The translations under genes were made by a program, and so were the position numbers. 64,000 nt of DNA from Tenodera sinensis (lineage: Eukaryota > Arthropoda > Insecta > Mantodea > Mantidae), in assembly GCA_030765045.1 (NCBI GenBank), contig CM060963.1, forward strand, positions 121,898,735 through 121,962,734. The letters run 5' to 3'. Below are positions 44,882 to 55,204 of this stretch, piece by piece. Positions within the stretch are counted from its first letter, which is position 1. Every line of letters begins with the position of its first letter. The notes beneath the pieces are model-generated. The model was given only the letters and a program-made list of their open reading frames with translations, ran no database searches and was not told where the DNA came from.

Positions 44882-45320
44882 AACCCACGCAATTTTTAAT
44901 TTAAAAAACTAAGAGGCTAAATTGGGTAAAGGAAGAAACTGAAATAACAGACATTTGCGTATCTGATACTATTCTATCACGTAATCAGTAACGCTTGCCT
45001 TTATCGATTTGAGTGTAAGTTATAGCAACATTTTGATAATGTATTATTTTATACTTAATAACTTTAATAAGCATTGAAGGCATAAAACAGTATTATCACT
45101 TTCCATTCGCCTATATGAATATAACCATCTCCTATACACATGCTATCTATCCTCTATTTTTGTTGGAACTAATGAGTAACTTAGCATTCCAATAGCATTA
45201 GCCTTTTGTTACTAATTATTTATTTCTGATTTCAGTAAAACTGCCTGATATAAAATAGTATTTTTCATTGTCTATAGAACTTGTGCAAAATGTCCTTAAA
45301 GTAATCTAACTAAACTAACC
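44882..45320 (+). repeat. direct repeat DR2, copy 1
   Basis: Aligns with 47393-48034: AACCCACG, TTTTAATTTAAAAAA, GTAAAGGAAGAAACTGA, GTATCTGAT(A/G)CTATTCTATCA, AATAAGCAT, CACATGCTAT, CAATGAG/TAATGAG, and TATCCTTAAAGTAAT/TGTCCTTAAAGTAAT. Both copies run into a SINE-E. This copy lacks the SINE-A present in copy 2 and so shows the empty site. Confidence 0.9.
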
Positions 45321-45610
45321 CCAACAGCCCTTTATGGGCCAAGGCCTACCGCCTAACGCTGCGTCCCCGCTCTGCTCACAACAGAGATCATCAGTGGGGT
45401 GCAATACTGGAGAGTGGGATGTGGTCAGCGCCTCAGTGCCTCCCGGCCGGTATGCACGATCTTCGCAATTAGGGGCCGCTCGAGTAGCTCCTCGTTTGAC
45501 CCCTCAGGGACCTAACGAGGCTGGGTGCACCCCAGATCAGGTCTCGCAACGGGATAAAATACCCACGGGAATCGAATCCAGGTCTCTAGGTTGGTAAACA
45601 GTAGCCCTTA
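45321..45610 (-). mobile_element. SINE-E within DR2 copy 1
   Basis: On the minus strand: GATTCGATTCCCGTGGG (box B), AGCCTCGTTAGGTCCCTGAG, GCGCTGACCACATCCC, CTCCAGTATTGCACCCCA and CGGTAGGCCTTGGCCCAT. It is at the same position as in DR2 copy 2, so it was present before the two copies separated. Confidence 0.87.
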
Positions 45611-45734
45611 AATTAATCCATCTTAAAAAACAAAACAAAAGAAGCTGTCATATTTATCTGAAGACGTGTATTTAAGACAGCAGATAACTTTTATGGAAGT
45701 ATGCATTTTATTCTACTTCAAGATAGAGATCTGC

Positions 45735-46090
45735 AAGGACCGACATTCCTAGGATCGGCCCGGCTCGGCTCGGCCTCAACCAAGAGCTCGAGCCCGATCC
45801 ATGCCCGAGAAGAGGTTATACCCCTCGGCCTGGGCTCGGTTTTGTAATTTTCTTTAAAACAAAATTATTTTGCAGTTATTATTACTACTACTTGAAACGT
45901 GTAAACACAACAATCATAGAATTCTTAGTAAAGTAATACTATGACAATTGTGCTGTTCTCGGAATTTTGACATCGGTAACCAAAGACTAAGATAAATTAT
46001 TTTGTATTCCTTAATTTCATGCTCAAGCCCGATCCGAGTCCTACATACATTTTTCAAATTAGGTCCTTCACCCGAGCCCGCGCAGATGAC
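45735..46090. repeat. element with CGGCTCGG / CCGAGCCCG arms
   Basis: ATCGGCCCGGCTCGGCTCGG near 45752-45771, further GCTCGAGCCCG and CTCGGCCTGGGCTCGG, then a spaced counterpart TCACCCGAGCCCGCGCAGAT near 46067-46086. AGATCTGC at the left and GCAGATGA at the right could be inverted ends. This suggests an uncharacterised MITE, but I could not define the termini. Confidence 0.4.
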
Positions 46091-46392
46091 GAATCTTTCC
46101 ATTCACCTGAGAAAAAAAGGATGTTCATGAACAGGAGATAATCATTTAAAGTTTTAATATTAGAGATGGTAATAGGTCAAACATTCGATTATCTTTTATA
46201 TTTACCTATTAAGACAATGCATGCACTAAATTGAGAAACTGTATTTATTTCATCATGCTTCATTGACAAGATCAACAAATATTGGAACATTTTGTTATTA
46301 TGAACATACTTACACGTAATAATATCTCAATGTCTAGAATTATTGATAATAATGCGTCATAACAAACTTACTATGATGGAACTTTAATTCAT
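46091..46392. other. unassigned
   Basis: Nothing recognised. Confidence 0.3.
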
Positions 46393-46707
46393 TTGTTACT
46401 TTCTCCACTAGATATATTAAGTAGTATTGTATAAAGATTCGATGTCGAGATTTCACTCGAAATATATCTTTTGACAACCCCTGAATACAAAAAATAAGCA
46501 GTTTTAGGAAAAGGTGCATGCGTGAGTGGATGTGTGTGTGCGTGCGCGCGCACGCGTGTGCGTGACTGTGAATAGTATGATACAAAAACGAAAAGTCGGT
46601 TAAAACCCAAAGAGCGTATTTAAATTTGATACCATTCAAGCATGTGACACAGATATTTTGAAGAAAATCCTTCCATCCTAAACTACCCTTTACATGAAAA
46701 ATGTTTC

Positions 46708-46746
<39 letters not shown>

Positions 46747-46975
46747 GGTTCTTAACGATTTTGATTAAAATGTTTTCATGAGAAATGAAATGTATATCTT
46801 GAATTTCCTGGATATAGCCTATGTAGTCCTGTTTACTGTTGATAACTTGTTTAACTCATAAACCGTAAGAGGTAGACCAAGTCTTACTGTACAAAAATGC
46901 AGATGTCGTCAAAACGCACAAGTTATGTCCAAATGGATTTTTTGTGGAGTGAACCATTTCGGAGATATTACATGG
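46393..46975 (+). mobile_element. ACTTTCTCTACT repeat, 3'-truncated copy
   Basis: Starts ACTTTCTCCACTAG at about 46398, then CGAGATTTCACTCGAAATAT, AAAAACGAAAAGTCGGTTAA, AACGATTTTGATTAAAATG, CTTGAATTTCCTGGATATAG, GAACCATTTCGGAGATATTA and stops. The GT site holds an alternating TGTGTGCGTGCGCGCGCACG tract (about 46534-46565), which is prone to Z-DNA. Confidence 0.88.
46710..46742. repeat. (T)33 homopolymer
   Basis: 33 T residues expanded within the AAATTTTGATTTTC block of the surrounding element. Confidence 0.95.
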
Positions 46976-47392
46976 TGTTACAGCTATCGCCTGCACAGTA
47001 GAGTGACCCGGTGTACTTCCAAAGCGATAAAGTTGCATGCGCTCGTGGAGTTAAACCATAATACGTAAGCTACAACTGGTTGGTTAATGTGTTTGTGAAT
47101 AGGCGTATGTTAACAAAGGGGTTGGGGGTGGGGCAAGAGGACACTTGAAACATAAATAGCGGTAATAGTTCAAGCAGATTAAAATGAGGTGGTAGGACAC
47201 TATCTGTTCTTCTTATGTAAAACAAACGTATCGCTGATCTCAAAGTGGATCTAAGCAGTTGTGTAAAGATACGTGGATCCTATAAGGAAAACGGAACTTT
47301 AAAATATACAGCTTTCATAAACATTACTCCATCAATCACACAATCACAATTGTTCAAGGAAAAACGTTTTCGTGGGTTACATTCGTATAGTC
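46976..47392. other. unassigned
   Basis: Nothing recognised. The 69-codon frame at 47245 has no motif. Confidence 0.3.
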
Positions 47393-48034
47393 CAACCCAC
47401 GGAAATTTTAATTTAAAAAATAAAAGGATTAATTGCGGTAAAGGAAGAAACTGAGGTAATAAAAGTTCGTATCTGATGCTATTCTATCAGGTGCGTTAGT
47501 AATTTGTGCCTTAATTGGTTCAGATGTGAATTATAGTGCTTCAAAAGTGGTATAATTTATTATTTTCTATTTAATAAGCATCCAAAGAATAAAATAGTGT
47601 CACCACTGCCCATTCGTCTATGTGGATAGAATCATATCCTAAGCACATGCTATTTATAGGCTATTTTTGTCGGAACCAATGAGCATGGCCGGGCCGCGGT
47701 CGAGTGGTTAGGTCATTCGTCTCTCACCGAAGCGGCCTGGGTTCGATCTCAGGCGACCGCATGTGGGATTTATGGCGAACAAAGCGGCGCTGGGGCGGGT
47801 TTCCTCCGGATTCTCCGGTTTCCCCCGCCATCTCATTCCAACAGTGCTCCATCTTATTTCCATGTATCATCAGCCACATTTAGTAAAACTGGGCGTTAAA
47901 AATACCAAACCAATGTGTATTGTAACACTCCAATAACACCAGCCGGATATTTCCTTCTAGTTCCGGTAAAACTGCGTGGTATAAAATACAGCTTTTTAAC
48001 TTGTAAAACTTACGAGAAATATCCTTAAAGTAAT
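47393..48034 (+). repeat. direct repeat DR2, copy 2 (contains SINE-A)
   Basis: Homologous to 44882-45320 on both sides of the SINE-A at 47684-47907. After the SINE, CACTCCAATA corresponds to GCATTCCAATAG of copy 1, and AGTTCCGGTAAAACTGCGTG to TTTCAGTAAAACTGCCTG. Confidence 0.9.
47684..47907 (+). mobile_element. SINE-A, with empty site in DR2 copy 1
   Basis: Head GCCGCGGTCGAGTGGTTAGG, box B GGGTTCGATCTC, then CATGTGGGATTTATGG, TTTCCTCCGGATTCTCCGG, GTATCATCAG, and 3' end TGGGCGTTAAAAATACC. TSDs AACCAATGAG (47674-47683) and AACCAATGTG (47908-47917) differ at one base. Copy 1 of DR2 has a single AACTAATGAG at the matching place. Confidence 0.95.
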
Positions 48035-48235
48035 GTAACGCAACCCCGGGGTGCAATGGCCCTTTCCGGGCCAAGGCTTACGGCCTACTGTTCCGTGGTC
48101 CCTCTGCCCCGGGTGCAATACAGGAGGGTGGGACGTCGTCAACGGCCCGGTCCCTCGCGGCCGGTATATGTGATCTTCGTTACCAGAGGTCACTAATTCT
48201 CAATCAAATAGCTCCTTCGCCATCCTTCCGGTAAG
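48035..48235 (-). mobile_element. SINE-E within DR2 copy 2, truncated
   Basis: CCCTTTCCGGGCCAAGGCTT, GGGTGCAATACAGGAGGG and TATATGTGATCTTCG match 45321-45490. The head half is lost. Confidence 0.85.
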
Positions 48236-49412
48236 GTACTCTATGTAAAAATAATAAATCAAAAGGGGTAGAATAGAAGACATCTAAATGGAAAAGTAAT
48301 TTTCCGTTGGTCTTCCCACTGAATGTTCAAGTTCTGAATTGATTTCCCCGACCATTTGTGTAGGTAATACTGCTTGCACGTGACGGGAAATGAACTGTTC
48401 GACTGGAGAATAAAAAAATAATAGCTACCAGGTGTACGCCATGTGATCAACATCCTTTCCAGACAACGGTATGCATAAAACTGGGCCAGAAAAAAATTCC
48501 CCGAGTCTTCCTTCAAGGTCTTACTGATTAAATCCTGTAATGATGGCCGGTTACCAACCTAACATAAGTCAAGGACGCTTTTACCTGCCTGTTTGTTTGG
48601 TCCACAAGTAGTCTACTAATTTTTACGTACTGCTTTTAGTCCTTTAAAATGTATTCCCTAGAGAGGCACGGGGAAATATCAGTGACGGCTCGTGTCTTGC
48701 AAATAACGAGGCACGAAGTTCACAGATAAAACCAATACGTCCTGTTTCATGTGCATTAAGGTCAGTCAACTTGATAACCAGGCACCTATCAAGCATCTTA
48801 GTAATAGTAGTGTTAAACTATAGTGACAGTTCGAGGAGAGAAACCCTATGTTCCAATTTAACCTGAGGTATGCATACCCCCAGGGTACGCGAAGACATCT
48901 TATGTAGCACGTAAAATTTAATTTAACCCTTCTTTGTGTAGCATTAAATAAGCTATAAATATTATAATCTATTTTAGACATGGTTACGTATAATTTGAAT
49001 TAAGGATAATTCTAGGTCTAGGCATAAGGGTACAGGCTGAAAATGGAAAATTGTCTTTGGGGGTACGCGGAGAAAAAGGGTTGAATACCACTACTCTAAT
49101 AAGCCCTTTAACATGTATGTATTTATACATTTAAACAATGCATAATCTGCACATGAATATGTACATATGAAAGCATGATGATATATTGACATAAAATAAA
49201 CATGGAAGTTTTATGTTCAAAACTGCAAGAGTTTTACTCACATAAAAGTATTGCAGAAACCATATGAATTATTTCACTTATCAAAATTTATCTTTAATAT
49301 GAAAGAGCTAGTATATAGCCCTGTAACCTACATCTTTGTCGCTCATTTTTACTTTCTCTACTGGGGCTCTAATAACCTAGCTGTCGACGGGCCCTTAAAC
49401 CCCAATCAATCA
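48236..49412. other. mostly unassigned, 1.2 kb
   Basis: Holds CAGTGACGGCTCGTG at about 48681, which matches the inverse of 62441-62455 and looks like a hAT-type terminus. An isolated ACTTTCTCTACTGGGG terminus lies at about 49351, 60 bp before the next copy. Confidence 0.4.
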
Positions 49413-49539
49413 ATTACTTTCTCTACTGGTAAGTAGGGGAAGTATTGTATTCCACCCAAAAAATCAAGGTCGTCATTCGCCGGAAATATATGTTTTGAGA
49501 CCTCCTGAATCCAAATATAGTATTTTTAGAAAAAGGTCC
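49413..49539 (+). mobile_element. ACTTTCTCTACT repeat, 5' part only
   Basis: ACTTTCTCTACTGGTAAGTA, GGGGAAGTATTGTATTCCAC, GCCGGAAATATATGTTTTGA, AGAAAAAGGT. Family sequence stops at the GT tract, and LTR sequence starts on the other side. Confidence 0.92.
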
Positions 49540-49553
49540 GTGTGTGTGTGTGT

Positions 49554-49620
<67 letters not shown>
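49540..49620. repeat. (GT)n microsatellite at a family junction
   Basis: About 40 GT units with one TATG interruption, between an ACTTTCTCTACT repeat start and an LTR 3' portion. Confidence 0.97.
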
Positions 49621-49621
<1 letters not shown>

Positions 49622-50013
49622 TCATCGCCGGCGCGTTTGTGGAAGTCGAGAAAGGACCATGTGACGTAATCGGACGAGGAGAAAACAGCAGAGCAGAGAG
49701 TTCCAGCTCCAGTTTTGAGTTGGTCAGCGTCTCAGTAAGTGGTGTGTGGTACATAGCGTCGAAGTGAAGAAGGATTTGACATACGTCGAGTGAATGAATC
49801 ACTGGAGTTAGTGTATGAAAGACAGAGCAATTGAAGAAAGACAGTGAAAGGACTGAGTCAAGGTTGCGAGAAGTAAACAATTGTGAGTTGTAATATCACG
49901 AAATACTACTATAGATGTATTAACGTCAGTAGAAGAAAAGAGTGTATTTGTGCTAAAGTTTAAAAGACAAAGCGATAAAAAGTAGCTGGACTGGAATTTG
50001 TCATCTTCTCACA
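49621..50013 (+). mobile_element. LTR, 5'-truncated copy
   Basis: Begins inside the LTR at CGAGAAAGGACCATGTGACG, then AACAGCAGAGCAGAGAG, TTGGTCAGCGTCTCAGT, GACAGTGAAAGGACTGAG, CAAGGTTGCGAGAAG, GTGAGTTGTAATATCACGAA, and ends AATTTGTCATCTTCTCACA. This is the order of the LTR at 3650. The upstream promoter half is missing. Confidence 0.75.
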
Positions 50014-50114
50014 ATAGCAGCAAAACTGAAACCTCTTAAAAAGCACAGGATCTTTGATAGCAATGCCTGAATACTACCGTTGCGCGATCCAGACACAAGA
50101 GAGTATGTTTTTAA

Positions 50115-50822
50115 GGGTATACCGAAGTGAAAAGGTTGATTTTCTAAAGTGCTGATGTTAGAGACTTAATTTTTGCACAGACATTACTAGGAATAAAAGA
50201 AATATGTGTACCAAATTTCATTCCAATATCTAATCAAATTCCCGATATATTAATTAATTTATATCAATTTTATTGCATATACTCAAAATCTATCTTCTGC
50301 AACAGATATTGAACAACAGAGTTGATCCCTTCTTACTTTTGGAACAAATTAAAGGAAGGAAATTTTGATATAGTGAGTAATTTTTCTTAAACATTTTTAA
50401 TGCCGCAAAGTGTAAAAATGTCGTAAAAACGGCACATTACTATAATAATGATTTTTAAACAAGGTATAAACAATATCAACACTTCAAACATTTTATTACT
50501 CATATTCTGAACTATATTGAAAATAAAGTTTAGATCTCTAGCCAGATTTTTGTGGGAGAAGATGGATTTTAAATATGAGAAAGTAACAGAAAAATCGTTT
50601 CCGAGACAAATGAGTTTAAATTGAAATGTAAGGTGTGGAATGCCCATTTAAAAGGCAGAGACGCACCACTTTAAAAATGGGGTCCAAAATATCATACGTG
50701 TTCTCCCCTCCCTAGGGGATTAGAACTTCGGAGATTCTTTAAAGTATAGTGTACTTTTTGCACTAAAAATCCAAAAATAACTTTTTTGACCAAACAGGCT
50801 GAAGTATGACTTCAGTGTTCCC
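50115..50822. mobile_element. piggyBac-like miniature element
   Basis: TTAA at 50111-50114 and 50823-50826 flank inverted ends. The left reads GGGTATACCGAAGTGA, and the right, on the reverse strand, GGGAACACTGAAGTCA. Twelve of 16 match. A TTAA target duplication is the mark of the piggyBac superfamily. The 708-bp interior has no transposase frame, and the minus-strand 86-codon frame has no motif. A second terminal repeat block could not be confirmed. Confidence 0.65.
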
Positions 50823-50826
50823 TTAA

Positions 50827-51676
50827 GAGGCGTAAGGCTTGTTGATATACTGAAACTTTAGCCGTAAGTTTTCTCAGAAAACGTTAGAATGGTTCATATC
50901 AAACCCATTTCTTACAGTTATATTCTCATGAGACTAACAAAGTGGTTAATTTAGATAGTAGATCTACTTTTGACATCATCGTGAGCTGCCATGTGCCACT
51001 GCTCCCGTTCCCCTCCAGAGAGCAGAACACCCCTCAGTCGTTTTCTCGAGAGGGGCCTACTCATAAAACGTATACACAGAACGTTCTACAATTTTCTTGA
51101 TATGAATTGTTTATAACAATTTTATCGCAATTTATATTAGCATATGACCATTTAGGAACGGAAGTAAAATATTGATTCGTATTAATTAACTTTGAGTTTG
51201 CAACCAGAGAACTCTGGAACACACCTTGTTTAACGCAGATGCGGTACTTGCTTTCACTGATGGAAAGTCAAATTACGCAGCTCCTCTGAAAGGTTACTAA
51301 ATGATTGCCCTTTGAGCTGGAGGATTGCCAAATTTAACTAAGTTGGTGCTGGGATTTATTGTACGTGCACTCTGCACCTAGTAACTTTTACAATCAGGAG
51401 TGTCATCTCTGCTAGTTACACCACAGTCAAGGCCCTGTTACTGAATATGGTGATCCATCTTGTAATCCAAGTATCAGATTGCATCGTAGTACACTTGCAA
51501 ATAGACAACACTCCTATGTTTTATATTACAAACCGCATTATGCGAAATCAAATGTTATATTATTTATTCAATTATTTTCATTAACAATGCTGATCACAAT
51601 GGCGCAGTTGGTTCATCATTTCGGCGAATGCTGCTTGTCTATTGTAAGAATAACACATTTTGGAAGATGATTTTTT
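50827..51676. other. unassigned
   Basis: Nothing recognised. Confidence 0.35.
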
Positions 51677-51683
51677 GTGGTGT

Positions 51684-51765
<82 letters not shown>

Positions 51766-51775
51766 TGGTGTGTGT
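51677..51775. repeat. (TG)n microsatellite
   Basis: About 47 TG units with TATG and TGG interruptions near the edges. Not inside a recognised element. Confidence 0.97.
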
Positions 51776-51915
51776 CAACATGAAGTATGAGTAAATTCCA
51801 CAACCTCATGTAGATGTAAACAAATGCCATTGCGCAAACGCCAGAGTGGACCAAGGCCTTACGCACGACCACTGGATCCTCTATCTCCATCCACTCAAAT
51901 CGTGCGCAGAGTGCG

Positions 51916-52156
51916 CCCGCCTCGGTAGCGTGATGGTTAGCGTGTCTGCCTCACGTTCAAGAGGTCGCGAGCTTAGGGTAAGTTATCCGGGTAAGGTTTT
52001 TTTCCGAGGTTTTCCCTACCCTGAGAAGACGACTGTCGGGTAACTTAAAGCTCCGTGGATCTTGGGCTCATTTGAGCATCATTTCACCCATTTCATTTCA
52101 TTCATTCGTCCGATATGACATAATGTTGGAGGACGTTAATTAAAAAAAAAAACAAA
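51916..52156 (+). mobile_element. SINE-D, exact 13-bp TSD
   Basis: Head CCCGCCTCGGTAGCGTGATG, GTTAGCGTGTCTGCCTCACG, GGTCGCGAG then a deletion of the TTCGAATCTC box B word seen in the 21936 copy. Body GGTTTTTTTCCGAGGTTTTC, GAGAAGACGACTGTCGGGTA, ATTCATTCGTCCGATATGAC, ending GACGTTAATT plus an A-run. TSD TGCGCAGAGTGCG at 51903-51915 and 52157-52169 is perfect, so the insertion is recent. The missing box B may have arisen after insertion. Confidence 0.97.
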
Positions 52157-52174
52157 TGCGCAGAGTGCGGTTGC

Positions 52175-52375
52175 CAAATGGTCAACAAACCGCCTCCCCT
52201 AGCATCCCAAATGCGGTTAATGAGGCCGGAGTTCCTACTTATCCATCGCCGAGTTCTTCAACTCACTCCCCCCCATGAGGTTGAGGGCCAGCCTCCTTGC
52301 AGGAGAAAAATCGCTCTACCGGTATTGAGAATCAAACCAGGAACTCTGAATCGCAGGCTTATGTGGTAGACATAC
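52175..52375 (-). mobile_element. SINE-F (tRNA-like)
   Basis: On the minus strand: TATGTCTACCACATAAGCCT, AGAGTTCCTGGTTTGATTCT (box B-like), CCGGTAGAGCGA, CTCATGGGGGGGAGTGAG, GAACTCCGGCCTCATTAACC. It is the only copy in the window, so the family assignment rests on the box B-like word and position. Confidence 0.5.
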
Positions 52376-52924
52376 TCAGTAAATTTAAACCTGTGTAAAA
52401 GATGTAAGACGCCCAAGGAAGAGATTGAGCTGAACAAAGGAAGGCGGAACAGGCAATTTGCCTAATCCATGGAGTGTAGAAAGAAGTAAAAGAAATTCTC
52501 AACACATGTATATCTATAACCCCGATACTTGTTAGCATCTTACGTAACTAATTTTGAAAACCCCATGTATGTTAAGCATTCTACCATTGCACGTTTGTTT
52601 TCCATTGATTAGGAAGCTGCCGAACTAGGCTGTGTTCCTTATTTCTGTACTGCCACTCAGGGATTATCTGGTCAAATATTCCAAAATCAGTCTGTTACAC
52701 ATTATGTCTTGTAGATTGCGTGTATCACAGACGTGCAAGTTTTTTTATCCGAATAAACTTTAGTATAACCAGAAGAAAGTTATTCGTTCTCATCAAGTAA
52801 TATTTTAGTTTTATATTAACTCTCCCCAATCTGTAATGTTGGGTGAGCATGTCTGGCTTAATCTAATTCCGCTTGGGGTGACTTTATTATCTCTAATACG
52901 TATAGTAAAGGGTAAAGGAGTAAA
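52376..52924. other. unassigned
   Basis: Nothing recognised. Confidence 0.3.
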
Positions 52925-53057
52925 CGGTACAGACACAGAGGTGACATATCACTCACTTCGACCTACACAGATCTATTGTTGTTACCACCCCCTAGGAGGC
53001 AGGGATGAAATGAAGGGACCGAAGGTACCACAAAGGGTCGCAGCTACACAGGCCACA
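52925..53057 (-). mobile_element. SINE-B2 3' fragment
   Basis: On the minus strand GTGGCCTGTGTAGCTGCGAC, CTTCATTTCATCCCTGCCTC and AACAATAGATCTGTGTAGGT match the 3' third of the B2 copies at 30320-30420 and 44660-44740. An ACTTTCTCTACT repeat begins exactly at its end. Confidence 0.75.
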
Positions 53058-53399
53058 GTAAGTAGAGGAAGTATTGTATTTGACCCAAAAGTCGATATCG
53101 GAGATTTCGCCGGAAATATATGTTTTGAGGTCCCCTGAATAAAAAAAATCACTTTTAGAAAAAGGTTCGCGTGCGCGCGTGTGTCTATGAACAGCATAAC
53201 TCAAAAACGAGAAATCGTTTAAAAACCAAACTTTAAGTTTAATATCTTTCAAGTATGCGACACGAAGATGTTGAAGAAAACTCCTCTTCCCTAAACTACC
53301 CTTTACATGAAACATTTTGCGAAAATTTTGATTTTCTCTAAGATGGCTCATATGACTTATAGTAAAATGCCATACGTTTAAGATACTTGTATGAAAAAT
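53058..53399 (+). mobile_element. ACTTTCTCTACT repeat, outer copy, first half
   Basis: GTAAGTAGAGGAAGTATTGT, CGCCGGAAATATATGTTTTG, AACTCAAAAACGAGAAATCG, then a break at ATGAAAAAT. The second half resumes at 54308. The first terminus ACTTTCTCTACT is lost at the SINE-B2 junction. Confidence 0.92.
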
Positions 53400-54110
53400 C
53401 TTATGTGTTGCACTCACATGACTTTCTCTACTCTTGTACTAACCATTCTTACAAACTCTTATTCCTATATCTTCTTTCTTGTTAGCTGAGACAAACATTT
53501 GTACAAATTATATTATTGCTTATTTCCTTGTAGGTGCAAAGGGAATGTTAGAATATAGTAGGCTTTGTACGATAGTCAAATGTTTCAGATTTTGTTCTCT
53601 TTGCACACTTGACATATACAAAAATGAACAGCGATGATCCATTTCACGGAAGTTCTAAGTTTTCCGAAACTCACACACATAACAAATAATATCTCCGAAA
53701 TGGTTCACCCTACAAGAAAATTTATTGAGAGATAAATTGTGTATTTCAGCAAGATCTACATCTTTTGTATAGTATAATTTGGTCTATCTCTAACGGTTTA
53801 CCAGTTATGCAAAAGTCGTCCAGAGTAAATACGACTACAGGGGCTATAGCCAGAAAATTCAAGATATACATTTCATTTGTCATACAAATATCTCAAACTT
53901 ATGACAATTTAATCAAAATCGTTGGAGCCATTTTCAAGAAAATCAAAATTTTCGAAAAATCTTCCATGTAAAGGGTAGTGTAGGGTGGGGCTATTTTCTT
54001 CAAAATCTTCGTGTCGCATCCTTGAAAGACATTAAATTTAAATACCAAGTTTGGCTTTTAACCGACTTTTCGTTTTTGAGTTATGCTGTCCACAGACTGA
54101 CAGACACACA

Positions 54111-54178
<68 letters not shown>

Positions 54179-54307
54179 CACGGACCTTTTTCTAAAAATG
54201 CTTTTTTTTGGATTCAGGAGGCCTCAAAACATATATTTCCGGTGAAATCTCGACATTGAATTTTTGGGTGGAACACAATACTTCCCCTACTTACCAGTAG
54301 AGAAAGT
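53400..54307 (-). mobile_element. ACTTTCTCTACT repeat, nested inverted copy
   Basis: A complete 908-bp copy from TGTTGCACTCACATGACTTT to CCAGTAGAGAAAGT in reverse orientation, with every landmark block and a (CA)n tract. AAAAAT stands at 53394-53399 and 54308-54313. It interrupts another copy of its own family at the position between TATGA and GAAATGTAT. It is the best copy in the window for defining the element. Confidence 0.95.
54112..54172. repeat. (AC)n microsatellite
   Basis: About 30 CA units in the nested element, equivalent to the GT tracts of plus-orientation copies. Confidence 0.95.
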
Positions 54308-54740
54308 AAAAATGAAATGTATATTTTAAATCTTCGGGCGGTAGCCCAAGGTAGCCTGTTTACTCTTTATGACTTTTGCATGAGAGGTAAACCGTAAGAG
54401 ATAGACCAAATCTTACTATAGAAAAAATGTAGATCTCGTTAAAACACAATTTGTATCTCCATGTTATTTGTGCCAGTTTTGCAATACTTATACTTTTCTC
54501 AACTGGAAGGCCGTTATTAACTTTTTTATCTCTTAACCGTGCAAAGAGAACGGAATCTCAAAGCTTTAAAAGGTTTGACTATCGCTCAAAGGCTACAGTA
54601 TTCTTATATTCCCCTTGCACCTAAAAGAAAATAAGCAATAAGATAACTTCTGCAAATGTTTATCTCAACTAACACGAAGAAGATATGTGAGAATGATAAG
54701 TACAAGAGTAGAGAAAGTCATGTGAGTGCAAAACATTAGA
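54308..54740 (+). mobile_element. ACTTTCTCTACT repeat, outer copy, second half
   Basis: Resumes GAAATGTATATTTTAAATCT, CCTGTTTACTCTTTATGACT, GTAAACCGTAAGAGATAGAC, AAAGAGAACGGAATCTCAAA, and ends AGTAGAGAAAGTCATGTGAG. The GAACCATTTCGG block is deleted. Confidence 0.92.
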
Positions 54741-55089
54741 TTTTCTTTTTTTCAATATGGTTTAATTTCTGAAGTAATGCTGAGGATCGTATTTGGGAGG
54801 TACTAAACTTCAACTCTTTATTCCAACTAAGCTGAATAAGGTTTTCTCTTTATGTTGTTAAATCCCACAAGTCGAAAAATCATTCCTATGATCATCTAAG
54901 TCCATTTAGCAGCGAAAAGATAGTAAAGCCAAGATGAACATGTAGTGGTAAACACGAATGATATGGTTTCATCCCATAACAGATTGCGCAAATGTTTAAC
55001 ACAACAGTCGTTTAGCGTATGACAGGACTTTTGAGAATGCGTTGTACTGAAGTACAAAACACAGCAGATCCACTTATGTGGCTTGGGGC
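54741..55089. other. unassigned
   Basis: Nothing recognised. Confidence 0.3.
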
Positions 55090-55165
55090 TGGCCTGCCTG
55101 CCTCACATTCAAGAAAGGGCCCCAAGTTTGACTCCCGGTTAGGGTAAGTTACCTTAATAAGACTA
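55090..55165 (+). mobile_element. SINE-D head fragment
   Basis: GGCCTGCCTGCCTCACATTC, AAGTTTGACTCCCGGTTAGG and GTAAGTTACC correspond to the SINE-D head and start of body. Here box B is present though altered. Confidence 0.6.
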
Positions 55166-55204
55166 AATTACTGAAACCATAGGAACAGTAATAAATGAGT
55201 TCAA

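Noticed and set aside
47674..47917. whole DR2 copy 2 as an independent repeat family
   Set aside because: The extra sequence is simply a SINE-A insertion with its duplication. After removing it both DR2 copies align.
52992..53417. 141-codon minus-strand frame
   Set aside because: It lies across a SINE-B2 fragment and an ACTTTCTCTACT repeat. Other copies of that repeat do not keep the frame, so it is accidental.
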